Origin: Bacteroidota bacterium
Lineage (GTDB): Bacteria; Bacteroidota; Bacteroidia; Bacteroidales; UBA10428
Direction: 5' to 3'
Assembly (NCBI GenBank): GCA_016699695.1
Contig: CP065006.1
Location: forward strand, 2,604,001 to 2,668,000
Length of the DNA stretch: 64,000 nt
The position numbers and the translations under genes were made by a program. Shown here piece by piece: positions 26,490-36,800 of the stretch; position 1 is the first letter of the stretch, and every line of letters starts with the position of its first letter. The notes beneath the pieces are model-generated. The model did no database searches. It saw only the letters and a list, made by a program, of their open reading frames with translations, and was not told the origin of the DNA.

Positions 26490-28427
26490 TTACAAGTTTC
26501 TCTGGTTTAATAGTTCCTCCAGCTGACTGCCATGCTCTTCCCATTCTTTCAGCAATTTCTCTATTTCTTTTTTATTGTTTTCGTAAAGTGAAAACAGGTC
26601 TTGGTTACTTTGTTCATTTTGAGCTAGTTTCTTTTCTGCTTCGGCATTTTCTGCTTCAAGTCTGTTGATGCTTTTTTCAATCTCCTCTATGCACCTTTCG
26701 ATCTTCCTGATTTCTTTGTCCAGCTCCTTTCGCTGTTCGTAGGTGAGTTTATTTTTGCTTGTTTTCGCATCGGCTTTTTGCCCTGCAATGGGCTGTTTGC
26801 GATTTAATTCATCGAGGCTGTTGAGGCGTTTTCTGGCCAAAAATTCATAGATGGTTTCGCGATGCTCTTTGACTTTTTTATTGCTGAACTCAAAAAAGCG
26901 CGTAGTAAGCCCGTTTAAAAATTCCCTGTCGTGCGAAACCAGAATAAGGGTGCCATCGTAGGCCAGGAGTGCTTTCTTCAGAATATCTTTCGAACGGATG
27001 TCGAGGTGGTTGGTAGGTTCGTCAAGCACAAGCAAATTATAGGGCTCAAGCAATAGTTTGGCCATGGACAATCTCGATTTCTCACCCCCGGAAAGTACCC
27101 TAACTTTTTTATCTACATCCTCGCCGCCAAACAGAAAAGCACCCAGAATGTCGCGTATACGGGTGCGAACATCGCCAACAGCTACGGCGTCGATGGTTTC
27201 GAGCACAGTCTTGTCTCCGTCCAGCAGCTCATCCTGGTTTTGTGCAAAGTATCCGAGCTTAACGTTGTGGCCAAGCTTATATTCACCAGTGGCCTCCAGC
27301 TCGTTTACAATGATTCGCGAGAGGGTAGTTTTTCCTTCACCGTTTTTACCAATAAAGGCAAGTTTCTCGCCTCTCTCCACCTGCATGTCAATTTTGTCGA
27401 GTATAACCTTGCTGCCATAGGCTTTGGTAAGACTTCGGGCTTCGAATACAACAGTACCTGATCGAGGTGCCGGCGGAAATTTGATGTTTATCGAAGAAAG
27501 GTCTTCTTCGTCTACTTCAATGATATCTACCTTTTCGAGTTGCTTGATGCGCGATTGCACCTGCACAGCTTTTGAAGCTTTGTATCGAAAACGCTCGATG
27601 AATTCTTTTGTATCATCGAGCTGTTTTTGCTGGTTTCGATAGGCTGACAATAGTTTTTCGCGCCGGTCTTTGCGCTGCTCGAGGTAGTTGGAATAGTTGG
27701 TTTTATAGTCGTGCAGTTTGCCCAGGCTTATTTCTACTGTACGTTTGGTAATCTTATCGAGAAAAGCCCTGTCGTGCGAAATGAGCACAATGGCTCCATT
27801 GTAGGTGCTTAAAAAATCTTCGAGCCATTGTATCGATTCAATGTCGAGGTGGTTGGTAGGTTCGTCGAGAAGAAAAATATCGGGCGATCGTAACAGAATT
27901 TTTGCCAATTCGATGCGCATTCGCCAGCCTCCACTGAATTCTTTGGTGGGACGGTTGAAATCGGATCGTTTAAAGCCTAAGCCAATTAAGGTTTGTTCGC
28001 AAAGTGCGTTGGTGTTGCCGGCATCGATTATATGCAAACGGTCGTTTTTTTCTGTCAGCAATTCAACCAACTCAAGGTAACTGTCCGTTTCGTAGTCGGT
28101 ACGTTCCTGCAGTTGCTGACCAATGTGTTCGATATCCTGTTCTATTTTTTTAAATTCTTCGAAAGCGGTCATGGTTTCGTCAAAAACAGTACGGGTATCG
28201 TTACAGGCTAATTGCTGGGGTAAATAGCCCAGACTTACGTCACTTGCCACTACAACCTGGCCCTTGTCGGGCAGAACTTCGCCTGTCATCAGTTTAAGCA
28301 TGGTCGACTTTCCTGCACCGTTTTTTCCTACTAGTCCAAGCTTATCTTTTGGGCCAATCATCAGGCTAATATCTTCAAAAATGCGCTGTCCGGTATATTG
28401 CAGCGAGAGGTTTTCCAGTGAAATCAT
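26490..28427 (-). CDS. ABC-F family ATPase (Uup/YheS-like)
   Basis: 645 residues, two tandem ABC ATPase domains without membrane helices. Domain 1 has Walker A GKNGAGKST, signature EFSGGWRMR and Walker B DIFLLDEPTNHLDI. Domain 2 has GKNGEGKTT, VLSGGEKSRLS and LLVLDEPTNHLDI. The P-site tRNA interaction linker lies between (LEQRKDRREKLLSAYRNQQKQLDDTKEFIERFRYKASKA). The C-terminal ~100 residues are a charged coiled coil typical of Uup-type members. Acts on ribosomes; whether it gives antibiotic protection or general translation help cannot be told. Confidence 0.92.
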   Translation of the reverse strand: MISLENLSLQYTGQRIFEDISLMIGPKDKLGLVGKNGAGKSTMLKLMTGEVLPDKGQVVVASDVSLGYLPQQLACNDTRTVFDETMTAFEEFKKIEQDIEHIGQQLQERTDYETDSYLELVELLTEKNDRLHIIDAGNTNALCEQTLIGLGFKRSDFNRPTKEFSGGWRMRIELAKILLRSPDIFLLDEPTNHLDIESIQWLEDFLSTYNGAIVLISHDRAFLDKITKRTVEISLGKLHDYKTNYSNYLEQRKDRREKLLSAYRNQQKQLDDTKEFIERFRYKASKAVQVQSRIKQLEKVDIIEVDEEDLSSINIKFPPAPRSGTVVFEARSLTKAYGSKVILDKIDMQVERGEKLAFIGKNGEGKTTLSRIIVNELEATGEYKLGHNVKLGYFAQNQDELLDGDKTVLETIDAVAVGDVRTRIRDILGAFLFGGEDVDKKVRVLSGGEKSRLSMAKLLLEPYNLLVLDEPTNHLDIRSKDILKKALLAYDGTLILVSHDREFLNGLTTRFFEFSNKKVKEHRETIYEFLARKRLNSLDELNRKQPIAGQKADAKTSKNKLTYEQRKELDKEIRKIERCIEEIEKSINRLEAENAEAEKKLAQNEQSNQDLFSLYENNKKEIEKLLKEWEEHGSQLEELLNQRNL

Positions 28428-28588
28428 CCGTATTATTTAAGATTTGCAAAAGTAGCAAAAACAGTTGGAAGCGCTATACAAACTATGTCTCCATATCAGG
28501 GAGTATTTATCCTTAGAAAAAATGTGGAAGATCAAATATCATTTTTAAGCTTTCTATTATCCAAATTTTAAGCTATTTCATATAAAGC

Positions 28589-28618
28589 TTGAAGGCTGTT
28601 TACCTTTTTTTACCTTTG
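28589..28618 (+). promoter_or_regulatory. Bacteroidota-type promoter of rlmD
   Basis: TTG (28589-28591), a spacer of exactly 19 bp, then TACCTTTG (28611-28618), matching the phylum's -33 TTTG / -7 TAnnTTTG pattern. Transcription would begin near 28625, which rules out translation starting at 28589 and supports the GTG at 28643. Confidence 0.65.
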
Positions 28619-28642
28619 TGGCCTGAATTTAAACTGCACAGA

Positions 28643-30049
28643 GTGGGCAAACGTAAGAATAATCTGCTAATCGAAAACCTGGAAATAATTGATGTGGCCG
28701 CAGAAGGCAAGGCTATAGGCAAGCATAACAACATGGTGGTGTTTGTGCCCTGGATGGCTCCGGGCGATGTGGTGGATGTGCGCGTGAATGTGCGGCGCAA
28801 AAAATACATGGAAGGTCGGGTGGAGCAAATTAAAAAACTCTCGGACTTGCGGGTTACTCCATTTTGCAGTCATTTTACGGTTTGTGGAGGTTGCAAATGG
28901 CAACACTTACCTTATGACCTACAGCTAAAATACAAACACAAACAAGTTGTCGATAACCTTACACGTATAGGCAAAGTAGCACTCGATAATATAAGTCCTA
29001 TACTTGCTTCTGCTCAGGAGAAGTATTACCGGAATAAGCTGGAATATACATTCTCTGCTACACGTTGGCTAACCAACGATGAGGTAGGTAAGGAAGATGA
29101 AATTTCCGACCGCAATGCGCTGGGCTTTCATGTTCCGGGCCGTTTCGACAGAGTGCTTGACATTGATACCTGCTATCTGCAGCCGGATCTCTCGAACCAG
29201 ATTCGCCTCGCAATTCGGAAGTTTGCAACTGACGAAGGTTTTTCATTCTACCATCAACGAAACAACGAAGGCTTTTTGCGTAACATTATATTGCGCAACT
29301 CCAACCAGGGCGAATGGATGGTAATAATGGTTTTTGGCGAAGAACTGCCTGCAGAAATCGAGGCGGTTATGTGTTTTCTAAAAGATTCATTTCCTCAGAT
29401 AACCTCCCTGCATTATGTGGTGAATACCAAAGTCAACGATACCATTGGCGATCTGGAGATTGTTTGTTACTCGGGTCAGGGCTATTTGATAGAAGAAATG
29501 GAAGGCCTTCGGTTCAAGATCGGGCCTAAATCTTTTTTTCAGACCAATTCGCAACAGGCACTCGAACTGTACAAGGTAACTCGTGAGTTTGCAAAGCTGA
29601 ATAAGACCGATCTGGTGTATGATTTGTATACAGGCACCGGCACCATTGCCAATTTTCTGGCCCATCAGTGCAAAAAGGTAATAGGAATTGAATATGTCGA
29701 AGAGGCTATCGTCGATGCACGCATCAATTCGCTCGAAAACAAAATAGAGAATACACTTTTTTTTGCCGGAGATATGAAAGACATCCTTACCGTTGAATTT
29801 CTTGCCGAACATGGAAAACCAGATGTGCTGATTACCGACCCTCCGCGGGCAGGCATGCACCCCGATGTGGTAAAAGTAATTCTCGATGCAGAACCCAACC
29901 GCATTGTGTATGTAAGCTGCAATCCTGCCACACAGGCGCGCGATCTGGAGTTATTGTCGGTAAAATACAAAGTAACCGCTGTGCAGCCGGTCGATATGTT
30001 TCCGCACACCCACCACGTAGAGAATGTGGTGAGGCTGGAGTTGATATAA
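28643..30049 (+). CDS. rlmD: 23S rRNA (uracil-1939-C5)-methyltransferase RlmD
   Basis: Methylates U1939 of 23S rRNA. About 468 residues from GTG (MGKRKNNLLIENLEIIDVAAEGKAIG). A promoter lies just upstream, so the longer open frame starting at 28589 is not coding there. N-terminal TRAM domain with MVVFVPWMAPGDVVDVRV, an iron-sulfur site (PFCSHFTVCGGCKWQHL), SAM motifs DLYTGTGTIANFLA and IGIEYVEEAI, DPPRAGMHPDVV and the catalytic Cys in YVSCNPATQARDL. Complete. Confidence 0.95.
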   Translation: MGKRKNNLLIENLEIIDVAAEGKAIGKHNNMVVFVPWMAPGDVVDVRVNVRRKKYMEGRVEQIKKLSDLRVTPFCSHFTVCGGCKWQHLPYDLQLKYKHKQVVDNLTRIGKVALDNISPILASAQEKYYRNKLEYTFSATRWLTNDEVGKEDEISDRNALGFHVPGRFDRVLDIDTCYLQPDLSNQIRLAIRKFATDEGFSFYHQRNNEGFLRNIILRNSNQGEWMVIMVFGEELPAEIEAVMCFLKDSFPQITSLHYVVNTKVNDTIGDLEIVCYSGQGYLIEEMEGLRFKIGPKSFFQTNSQQALELYKVTREFAKLNKTDLVYDLYTGTGTIANFLAHQCKKVIGIEYVEEAIVDARINSLENKIENTLFFAGDMKDILTVEFLAEHGKPDVLITDPPRAGMHPDVVKVILDAEPNRIVYVSCNPATQARDLELLSVKYKVTAVQPVDMFPHTHHVENVVRLELI

Positions 30050-30102
30050 TAAACTCTTATTCTAACCTCTTATTGGGCTTTTTTTTCCTTGATAGGAACT
30101 AG

Positions 30103-30417
30103 TTAATCTTTGTTATCTAATATTTCGATGGCTTTTAGAATTAACTTGTCAGCATTATTCTGTAAATCATTTAAGGTATTAATCATCTCAATATCTGCAG
30201 GTATTCCAGTTTTTTCAAAACATTTCTTATTGCTGTCATATATTCTTTGATTTGAAAGGGTTCCCCAAAGCTCTTTGTTTTCGTCAATTGTATAATTCAT
30301 GGAATTGGAGAATTTCCCTTTAGTATTTGTACCGATAACTGTTACATAAGGTAATTCTTTCAATATACACAATTCGTCTGTCTTTGACCTTGGCAGTTTA
30401 GTTTCACTGTGTCTTTC
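30103..30417 (-). pseudogene. Fragment of an S41 (tail-specific) protease
   Basis: Only the end of the S41 domain is left: ILKELPYVTVIGTNTKGKFSNSMNYTIDENKELWGTLSNQRIYD, then GIPADIEMINTLNDL...ILKAIEIL. The frame is open back to about 30417 without an ATG, and the part that should carry the catalytic Ser and the rest of the enzyme is missing. An intact S41 gene follows upstream on the same strand, but the two differ clearly, so this is not a simple duplication. Most likely a deletion remnant. Confidence 0.65.
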
Positions 30418-30547
30418 CTAATTCGTCGATAAGAAGCTAATTTCCTGTCACTTTACACCAACCTTTTTTTTTAGGTGCTAACGACACTTGCAAAAAAAAT
30501 TGACCAACATGCTCGCTAACGTGAGTTAGGCGCACAATCTATTATTT

Positions 30548-31552
30548 TTATTTCAGTAGATCTAATGCGTATTCAAAAACCGGATCAATACCATTTTCTA
30601 TATCTTCAGAATTCCAGTTAACAAGCACTTGTGGGGGAATGCCACTAGATTCAACTATTTTCTTTTCAGTATCAAAAATTAATTGGTCAGAAACGGAATA
30701 AACTGTGCCATCGGGTAAGGTAAACTGTCTGCTATTACTTAACCCTCCCCCAGTTGTATCGCCAATTGTAATGCAATTCGCTAATTTTGTCATTCCTGCT
30801 GCGAAGATTTCAGATGTGCTGAAACAACCCCTGCCTATTAGTAAAATTATGGGTTTAGTAAATTGCCATTCACCTCTTTTCGGATATTCTATTGGAGACA
30901 TATTGGTGAAATCGTTATGATTTTTTCCATTTCGGTTTTGGACATAACCACAAGCAAATTTGTCAGTTACAAATCGTCCACCAATACTGCCTGCAAGAGG
31001 TCCATATCCGCCGCCATTCATTCGTATATCAAGAATGATTCCCTTGCAATTTTTCATGCTGTTTAATACAGCATCGAAATCTTTTATTAAAATTTTATCT
31101 CTGTTCCATTCCGAAATAGAAATATATCCAATAGAATCATGTTTAAACCAACCCCATGAAGAATTTTCTCTATGCCAATTGAAGGTTGACATATATTTTT
31201 GCCAAATTTCATTGTTCCAATTTACACTATAGGAAGGAAAATATGGTTGCACAAATTGTCCATTACTTTTTTTCATCCACACGTGCACATCTTCTAATGG
31301 GGCAAGCATGTTATTTACAATACTGATAAATTCAGAATAAGAAACATCATCTGCTATTTGAGGATAATATTGATTGTACTGAGCCGTCCAATCAATATTT
31401 TTATAATCGAAAAACACATAATACAAATCAAAGTTTTTCCAAATAGTTTCAAATTCAGTCAAGTAAGTATTATTATTGACTGGAGGTTCATCAGTATTAT
31501 CACAATTAATGATTAACCCAATAATAAAAATATAGAGTAGTAGTTTTTTCAT
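30548..31552 (-). CDS. S41 family peptidase, lipoprotein
   Basis: 334 residues. Lipoprotein signal MKKLLLYIFIIGLIINCDNTDEPP (lipobox LIINC). N-terminal helical part (TIWKNFDLYYVFFDYKNIDW), then the tail-specific protease core: GIILDIRMNGGGYGPLAGSIGGRF, ILLIGRGCFSTSEIFAAGMTKLANCITIGDTTGGG (candidate catalytic Ser in the FSTSE segment, Lys in TKLAN), and LPDGTVYSVSDQLIFD. No PDZ domain is evident. Anchored at the cell envelope, probably outer membrane. Confidence 0.88.
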   Translation of the reverse strand: MKKLLLYIFIIGLIINCDNTDEPPVNNNTYLTEFETIWKNFDLYYVFFDYKNIDWTAQYNQYYPQIADDVSYSEFISIVNNMLAPLEDVHVWMKKSNGQFVQPYFPSYSVNWNNEIWQKYMSTFNWHRENSSWGWFKHDSIGYISISEWNRDKILIKDFDAVLNSMKNCKGIILDIRMNGGGYGPLAGSIGGRFVTDKFACGYVQNRNGKNHNDFTNMSPIEYPKRGEWQFTKPIILLIGRGCFSTSEIFAAGMTKLANCITIGDTTGGGLSNSRQFTLPDGTVYSVSDQLIFDTEKKIVESSGIPPQVLVNWNSEDIENGIDPVFEYALDLLK

Positions 31553-31598
31553 ATTCCTAATTGCTATAACTTTTATAGGGCGTTAATATACGCGAATG

Positions 31599-33755
31599 TT
31601 ATTCAATTAGTACAACTTCTCTATAAATTTCGCTGCCTGAAATCAGATTTAGCATATACACCCCACTTTTTATTTCAGCAATGTCTATCACATCAGAATC
31701 TAAGTTATTGTGCATAACCATTCTGCCACTCATATCGATTAATTGGTAACTGTCGATTTGAATTTCTGGGTTGGTAGATTTAATATGGATTGTATTGCTA
31801 GCAGGGTTTGGAAAAACCTGGATTTTATCCGTCTCATTCTTTATATCATTAGAACTGGTTAGTGTTAATTCTAGACTAAAAATATCCGAAATGGAGGCCC
31901 CCGCCAAATCAACTGCGGTAACTTTTATGGAAAGGTTTTCTTCCACTGGAGGAATACCACTAAAGGTTTTTGTAGTGGAATTAAATTTGAGCCATTCAGG
32001 AAGATCATGTCCATTGCTACTTAATTTTGCTTCATAAAACAGAAAATCGTTGTAATCATCAGAAAAGGCATTATCCTTTATTCTGATATTGATATTTTGC
32101 CCCAGGTGAGCAATGGTATCTGGAATTGGATTTAATAAAACCGGCGCTTTATTAGTTATAAAACTGGTATCAACACCGTAGTATGCACTTTCGAAAGTTG
32201 TATTAAAAAATGTGGTGTTTTTTAATTGGGAGACTGAATCGGACATCACTTTCAGATCTCCATTCTCAATATGATAAAGGATTATGTGTTTAGCGTTTAT
32301 ACTTTCTAAAACTTTATTGTAAGTTTCGCTCTCGCCAAAATAGCAGTAGTAGTTTAAAAAAGCAATATCAATATTTTCATTTTTTAAATTGAAAGTATCT
32401 AAATCAGAAATTTTAGCGCCGGTATAATCCCCAACATGAAGTATTTTTAGATTATCAATTGTAAAAAGGTATCCGTTGTTTTCAAATTCTGGACGATTAT
32501 CGTGTTGCATACGCATTACCTTAACTGGTATGCCATTTGCTGATGTATCTGCATGCTTATTATAATTGGTTGTTAAAACTATAATTCTACTGCTAAAACT
32601 ATTGTAATCTGGTTCTGTTTTCAATTGGGTTTCTACATTTTTAGGGCATACAAAGCGTGTAGTGATGTTGTTTTTTAATTGTCTGGAAACAATAGATGCT
32701 TTAAAATGATCGTCATGATCGTGGGATACTAAAAATAAATCGACAGAATGAAAGGGTGGAATTCCATTGCAAATCTTATCAATAACGCTTGTCGAAGGAG
32801 GTGTATAATATCCATATCCTTCGGTGAACAGGGCATCGATAAGCACTTTTTTATTGCCGCTTTCAATTAAAAATCCGGCATTGGATATAAAGGTAACTTT
32901 TGCACCACTTAAGGCATGATTTTTAAAGAAATCCCAAAGTACTTCAGGGGTATTTATATCGCGGTTAGTATATCCCATTTCATTATTTCCATTCCAATCA
33001 GGTGCGTCATGTCCCCCACCTACAACCTGGTAAAATACAATTTCCGAATTGTCTTGTCCATAGGTATATTTTATCACAGATGAATGGTCTGTTGTTACAA
33101 TATCCGGTAAGGCCACAGAATCTTTTAATGATTGCGCATGATTATGATGTTTATAAAACGAGATTACAGAATCGACCGATATAATGTCAGAATCGCCAGC
33201 ATAGAGTATAACATCGTCGCTGGTGCCATGAATTTTAACATAGGGTACAGGTTGCACCGGTTTATAGTATTTACTGTAACTGTTTAGCATAAACCCGCCA
33301 ACATCTCCAAAAGCTGCTATTTTGTGAGATAATTCACACGCCAATAGATTCACCAAAATACACCCGGCTGAGTGCCCCGAAACATAAATCCGTTGTTTGT
33401 CAACAGCAAAGTTTTTAGTGAGGGTGTCGATTAGAGAGGAAATAAACACAAAATCATTTTCCCTACTCCAGCTTTTATTTAAGCCTTGTGGATACACAAG
33501 AATATAACCACTTGTGTCGGCATGTTCGGTAAAACCATAGATTGATTCCGCTTCTTCTTTTGCAAAATTTCCGCCATGCAAAAAAATATGTAAGGGTATC
33601 TTTTGTAAAGGATCGTAGTTATTAGGCAAACGCACAAGGTACGATCTGTTATTGTTGTTTACCTTCATCGAAAACTCTTGCGCCTGAATGGCTAAGCAAG
33701 AAAAAAGAACAAGCATGATGATTGGCAAAATTGATTTCTTACTCATAATAAACAA
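31599..33755 (-). CDS. Secreted esterase / metallo-beta-lactamase-fold fusion with T9SS tail
   Basis: 718 residues, signal peptide at the start (SILPIIMLVLFSCLAIQAQ). Part 1 (about 25-285) is a PHB-depolymerase/feruloyl-esterase type alpha/beta hydrolase: PLHIFLHGGNF, GHSAGCILVNLLA (nucleophile Ser), AFGDVGGF and VKIHGTSDD. Part 2 (about 295-520) is a metallo-beta-lactamase fold: GFLIESGNKKVLIDALF, SHDHDDHFKA (metal-binding HxHxDH) and LHVGDYTGAKISDLD. Part 3 (about 540-640) is a putative Ig-like domain (FNSTTKTFSGIPPVEENL). The end (about 640-718) is a T9SS sorting tail (VFPNPASNTIHIKS). Exported and probably surface-attached; substrate unknown. A start at 33746 is equally possible. Confidence 0.85.
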   Translation of the reverse strand: MFIMSKKSILPIIMLVLFSCLAIQAQEFSMKVNNNNRSYLVRLPNNYDPLQKIPLHIFLHGGNFAKEEAESIYGFTEHADTSGYILVYPQGLNKSWSRENDFVFISSLIDTLTKNFAVDKQRIYVSGHSAGCILVNLLACELSHKIAAFGDVGGFMLNSYSKYYKPVQPVPYVKIHGTSDDVILYAGDSDIISVDSVISFYKHHNHAQSLKDSVALPDIVTTDHSSVIKYTYGQDNSEIVFYQVVGGGHDAPDWNGNNEMGYTNRDINTPEVLWDFFKNHALSGAKVTFISNAGFLIESGNKKVLIDALFTEGYGYYTPPSTSVIDKICNGIPPFHSVDLFLVSHDHDDHFKASIVSRQLKNNITTRFVCPKNVETQLKTEPDYNSFSSRIIVLTTNYNKHADTSANGIPVKVMRMQHDNRPEFENNGYLFTIDNLKILHVGDYTGAKISDLDTFNLKNENIDIAFLNYYCYFGESETYNKVLESINAKHIILYHIENGDLKVMSDSVSQLKNTTFFNTTFESAYYGVDTSFITNKAPVLLNPIPDTIAHLGQNINIRIKDNAFSDDYNDFLFYEAKLSSNGHDLPEWLKFNSTTKTFSGIPPVEENLSIKVTAVDLAGASISDIFSLELTLTSSNDIKNETDKIQVFPNPASNTIHIKSTNPEIQIDSYQLIDMSGRMVMHNNLDSDVIDIAEIKSGVYMLNLISGSEIYREVVLIE

Positions 33756-33891
33756 TTTTAGGGATTGGTTTTATGCAGCAAATTTAGTTAGCGCCGTAAA
33801 ATAGCTTTAAGACAAATATGCCAATTACTGGCACTTATCTGCCAACTAAAGAAGTTACTATATGTCAAAGGATTACAGAATAGAAAACCGA

Positions 33892-36800
33892 CTAATTCTC
33901 AAATTCAGTTGGCAGGCAACCAAAATGTTTTTTAAAGCATTTGGTAAAATAGGAAGGATCGTTAAAACCTGTTTTATAGGCTATTTCGCTGACTGAAGCT
34001 GCTTTTTGCCTTATTAAGTGAGCAGCTTTCCCGAGCCTGAAGTTTAAAATAAGTACAGATGGGTTTTGGTCGGTTAATGCTTTTATTTTTCTATGAAAAT
34101 TACGATACGAAAAGCCAATTTCGGCGCTTAATTTTTCTACAGAATATTCCGTATCTGAGTAATTCTTTTCAAGTTGCAGAGCCACCGTATTTAAAAATTG
34201 CTCATCCATCGATGCTGTTTCAACTTCAAGTGGTTGCACTGATATTCTTTTTTCATATTTCTTTCTTAGCACTATTCGCTGTTTAATCAGGTTTTTAACC
34301 CTGATTAAAAGCTCCTCTTTTACAAATGGTTTATTTAAAAAATCATCTGCACCGGTTTGTAAGCCATCAATTTTGGTATCAATATCGGCCTTGGCTGTCA
34401 ATAATATTATTGGGATATGGCAGGTTAAAATGTCTTTCTTTATTTCGCAACACAGTTGAAATCCATCCATTATGGGCATCATTAAATCGGATATTATCAA
34501 ATCGGGCATTGATTTTAATGCTTCCTTTAAACCCAATTGACCATTCATTGCAACAATTACCTTGTAACTACCTTCTAGCATATTGGCGATGTATGCTGCC
34601 ATGTCATCGTTGTCTTCAACAACCAGAACAATGGGTTTATTCTTTCGGAGTTCAATTTCTTCCGATTCGGAATGTTCAACTTCTGGCTTAAAATTCGGAA
34701 TGACTCCAGTTTGCTCATTGTATCCTGGCAAAATGGAACTGCCTTCTACACAGTTTTCTTTGAATAGTTTATCATCCACATCAGTTTTTACAGGTAGGGT
34801 AACAAATACTGTTGTTCCCAGGCCTTCTTCACTTTGAGCTTCAACCTTACCCTGGTGCATTTCAACAATTTCCTTTACCAATGCAAGGCCGATTCCGGTG
34901 CCTTCGTATTTTTTTGTGCTGGAACTATCGGCCTGGTAAAACCTGGAGAAAATAAATGGCAATTGTTCTTTGTGAATGCCGATTCCGGTATCCTTAACCT
35001 GAATTGTGACTTGATTTGTAATAACTACTTTGTTGTTTTTATGAATTTGTTTTGATTCCAATGCCAACGATATTTCTATTTTTCCACCATCGGGTGTGAA
35101 TTTAAATGCGTTTGATAATAGGTTCGATAATACAATTTCTATCTTTTCTCTATCGAAAACGAATTTTATGTCGCTGGGGAGAAGGCTTATTCTGAAATCA
35201 ATTTTCTTTATTTCGGCCAGGCTGTGGAAGGAAGCTGTAAATTGGCTTACCACCTCGTTTATGCTATACAAACCCAAACTCGATTTTGCCTTTAGCATCT
35301 CGAATCGCGATAATTCGAGTATTTGGTTTATTTGATTTTTAAGTTTTTCGGCATGCTTATTAATTAGTGCCAACCTATTGCTAAATTTTACGTCTTTTAC
35401 TTCTTTAATTAATTCATGCAAGGGACCCAGAATCAATGTTAAAGGAGTGCGGAATTCATGTGAGATATTTGCAAAAAAGTTGGACTTAAATTTGTCTAAT
35501 TCCTTTAGTTCTGTTGTTTGCTTCTCGAGCTGAATGTTTTTTTGATGAAGTTCTTGAGTTCGCTGAATAATTTTTTGCTCCAGCAAATGTTTTGCCTTAT
35601 TGATTTTCGAAACCCTCCATCTAAGAATGATTAAAACAATTGCAATCGATATTAAAACGTAAATACAGTATAAATACCAGGTACGATACCAAGGTGGAAG
35701 AATAGTAAATTTGAAATAATCTTCAGAACTTACTTGTCCCAGGTAGTTTTGCCCACGAACCTTAAAGCAGTAATCACCTTCCCATAGTCTTGCATAATTC
35801 ACTTTGTTGTTCTCAGTCCAATCACTCCATTCATTGTCGGCACCTTCGAGCTTAAATTGAAACTTATTTTTATGTTTTTCAATGTACGAAGTAAGGGTAA
35901 ATTCAAATGCTACCTTATTGTTATCATATTTTATCGATTGGGTAACATCTTTATTTCTTGAATTAAGGAGGTAAAGAGTAGAATCGTTTTTAAGTAAAAC
36001 TTTGCGTATGTAAGTGTTTGCGCTATTTTGAATGGCTTCCGAAATTCCTTTTGTATAAAGCGCTAAACCGGAGTTGGTGCAAATCCAATAACTACTATCA
36101 CTTTCCTGCGAAATGCTGTGGATAACTGTCCCACCAATACGATTCAAATCCAATTCAACAAACTCATAGCGATTGCCAATAAGATTTACAACTCTTGTAC
36201 TGTAGTCATACCTTTGACTTGCATCGGCAATGGAAAGCCATAAATTTCCAGATTTATCATTCAAAAAAATTTCTGAGAGGCATTCATCTTTAAGAAGTAA
36301 GCCCTCAAATTTTTTATCAATAATAAACTCTCCTGTTTTTTTATTAAAAATATACACCCTTCCAGGCGTTGAAGCATAAACATTGTTGGAAAATGAGAAA
36401 AAACTGCGCCAGTAAGCTTTTAAGATAGTATCATTAATCTTATACTTTACACATTCGGGGTTCTCTATACGAATAGAGTTGTCTGTTTTGTTCACTAGCT
36501 TATACTGAAGGATATTTTCATTTTGAACAACCCAAAAATCTCCATTTTCATCATCCCCTAAAGTATTTCCGATTATCGGCTTAATTATCCCTTCATCCCT
36601 TAAACCATTTTTGTTGTATAAACTGGCCAATCCAGCATCTGTAATAATAAATATGCGGTTTTTATCGTAATTCGAAACATGAAATTGGTGTAAATACTCT
36701 TCAGGCAATTCTTTATAGAGATTGAGAGCTTCCGCCCTGTTTTTATTAATCTCAAATAAACCTTCACATGCTGTAACCAATAACTTGTTATTATGAATCA

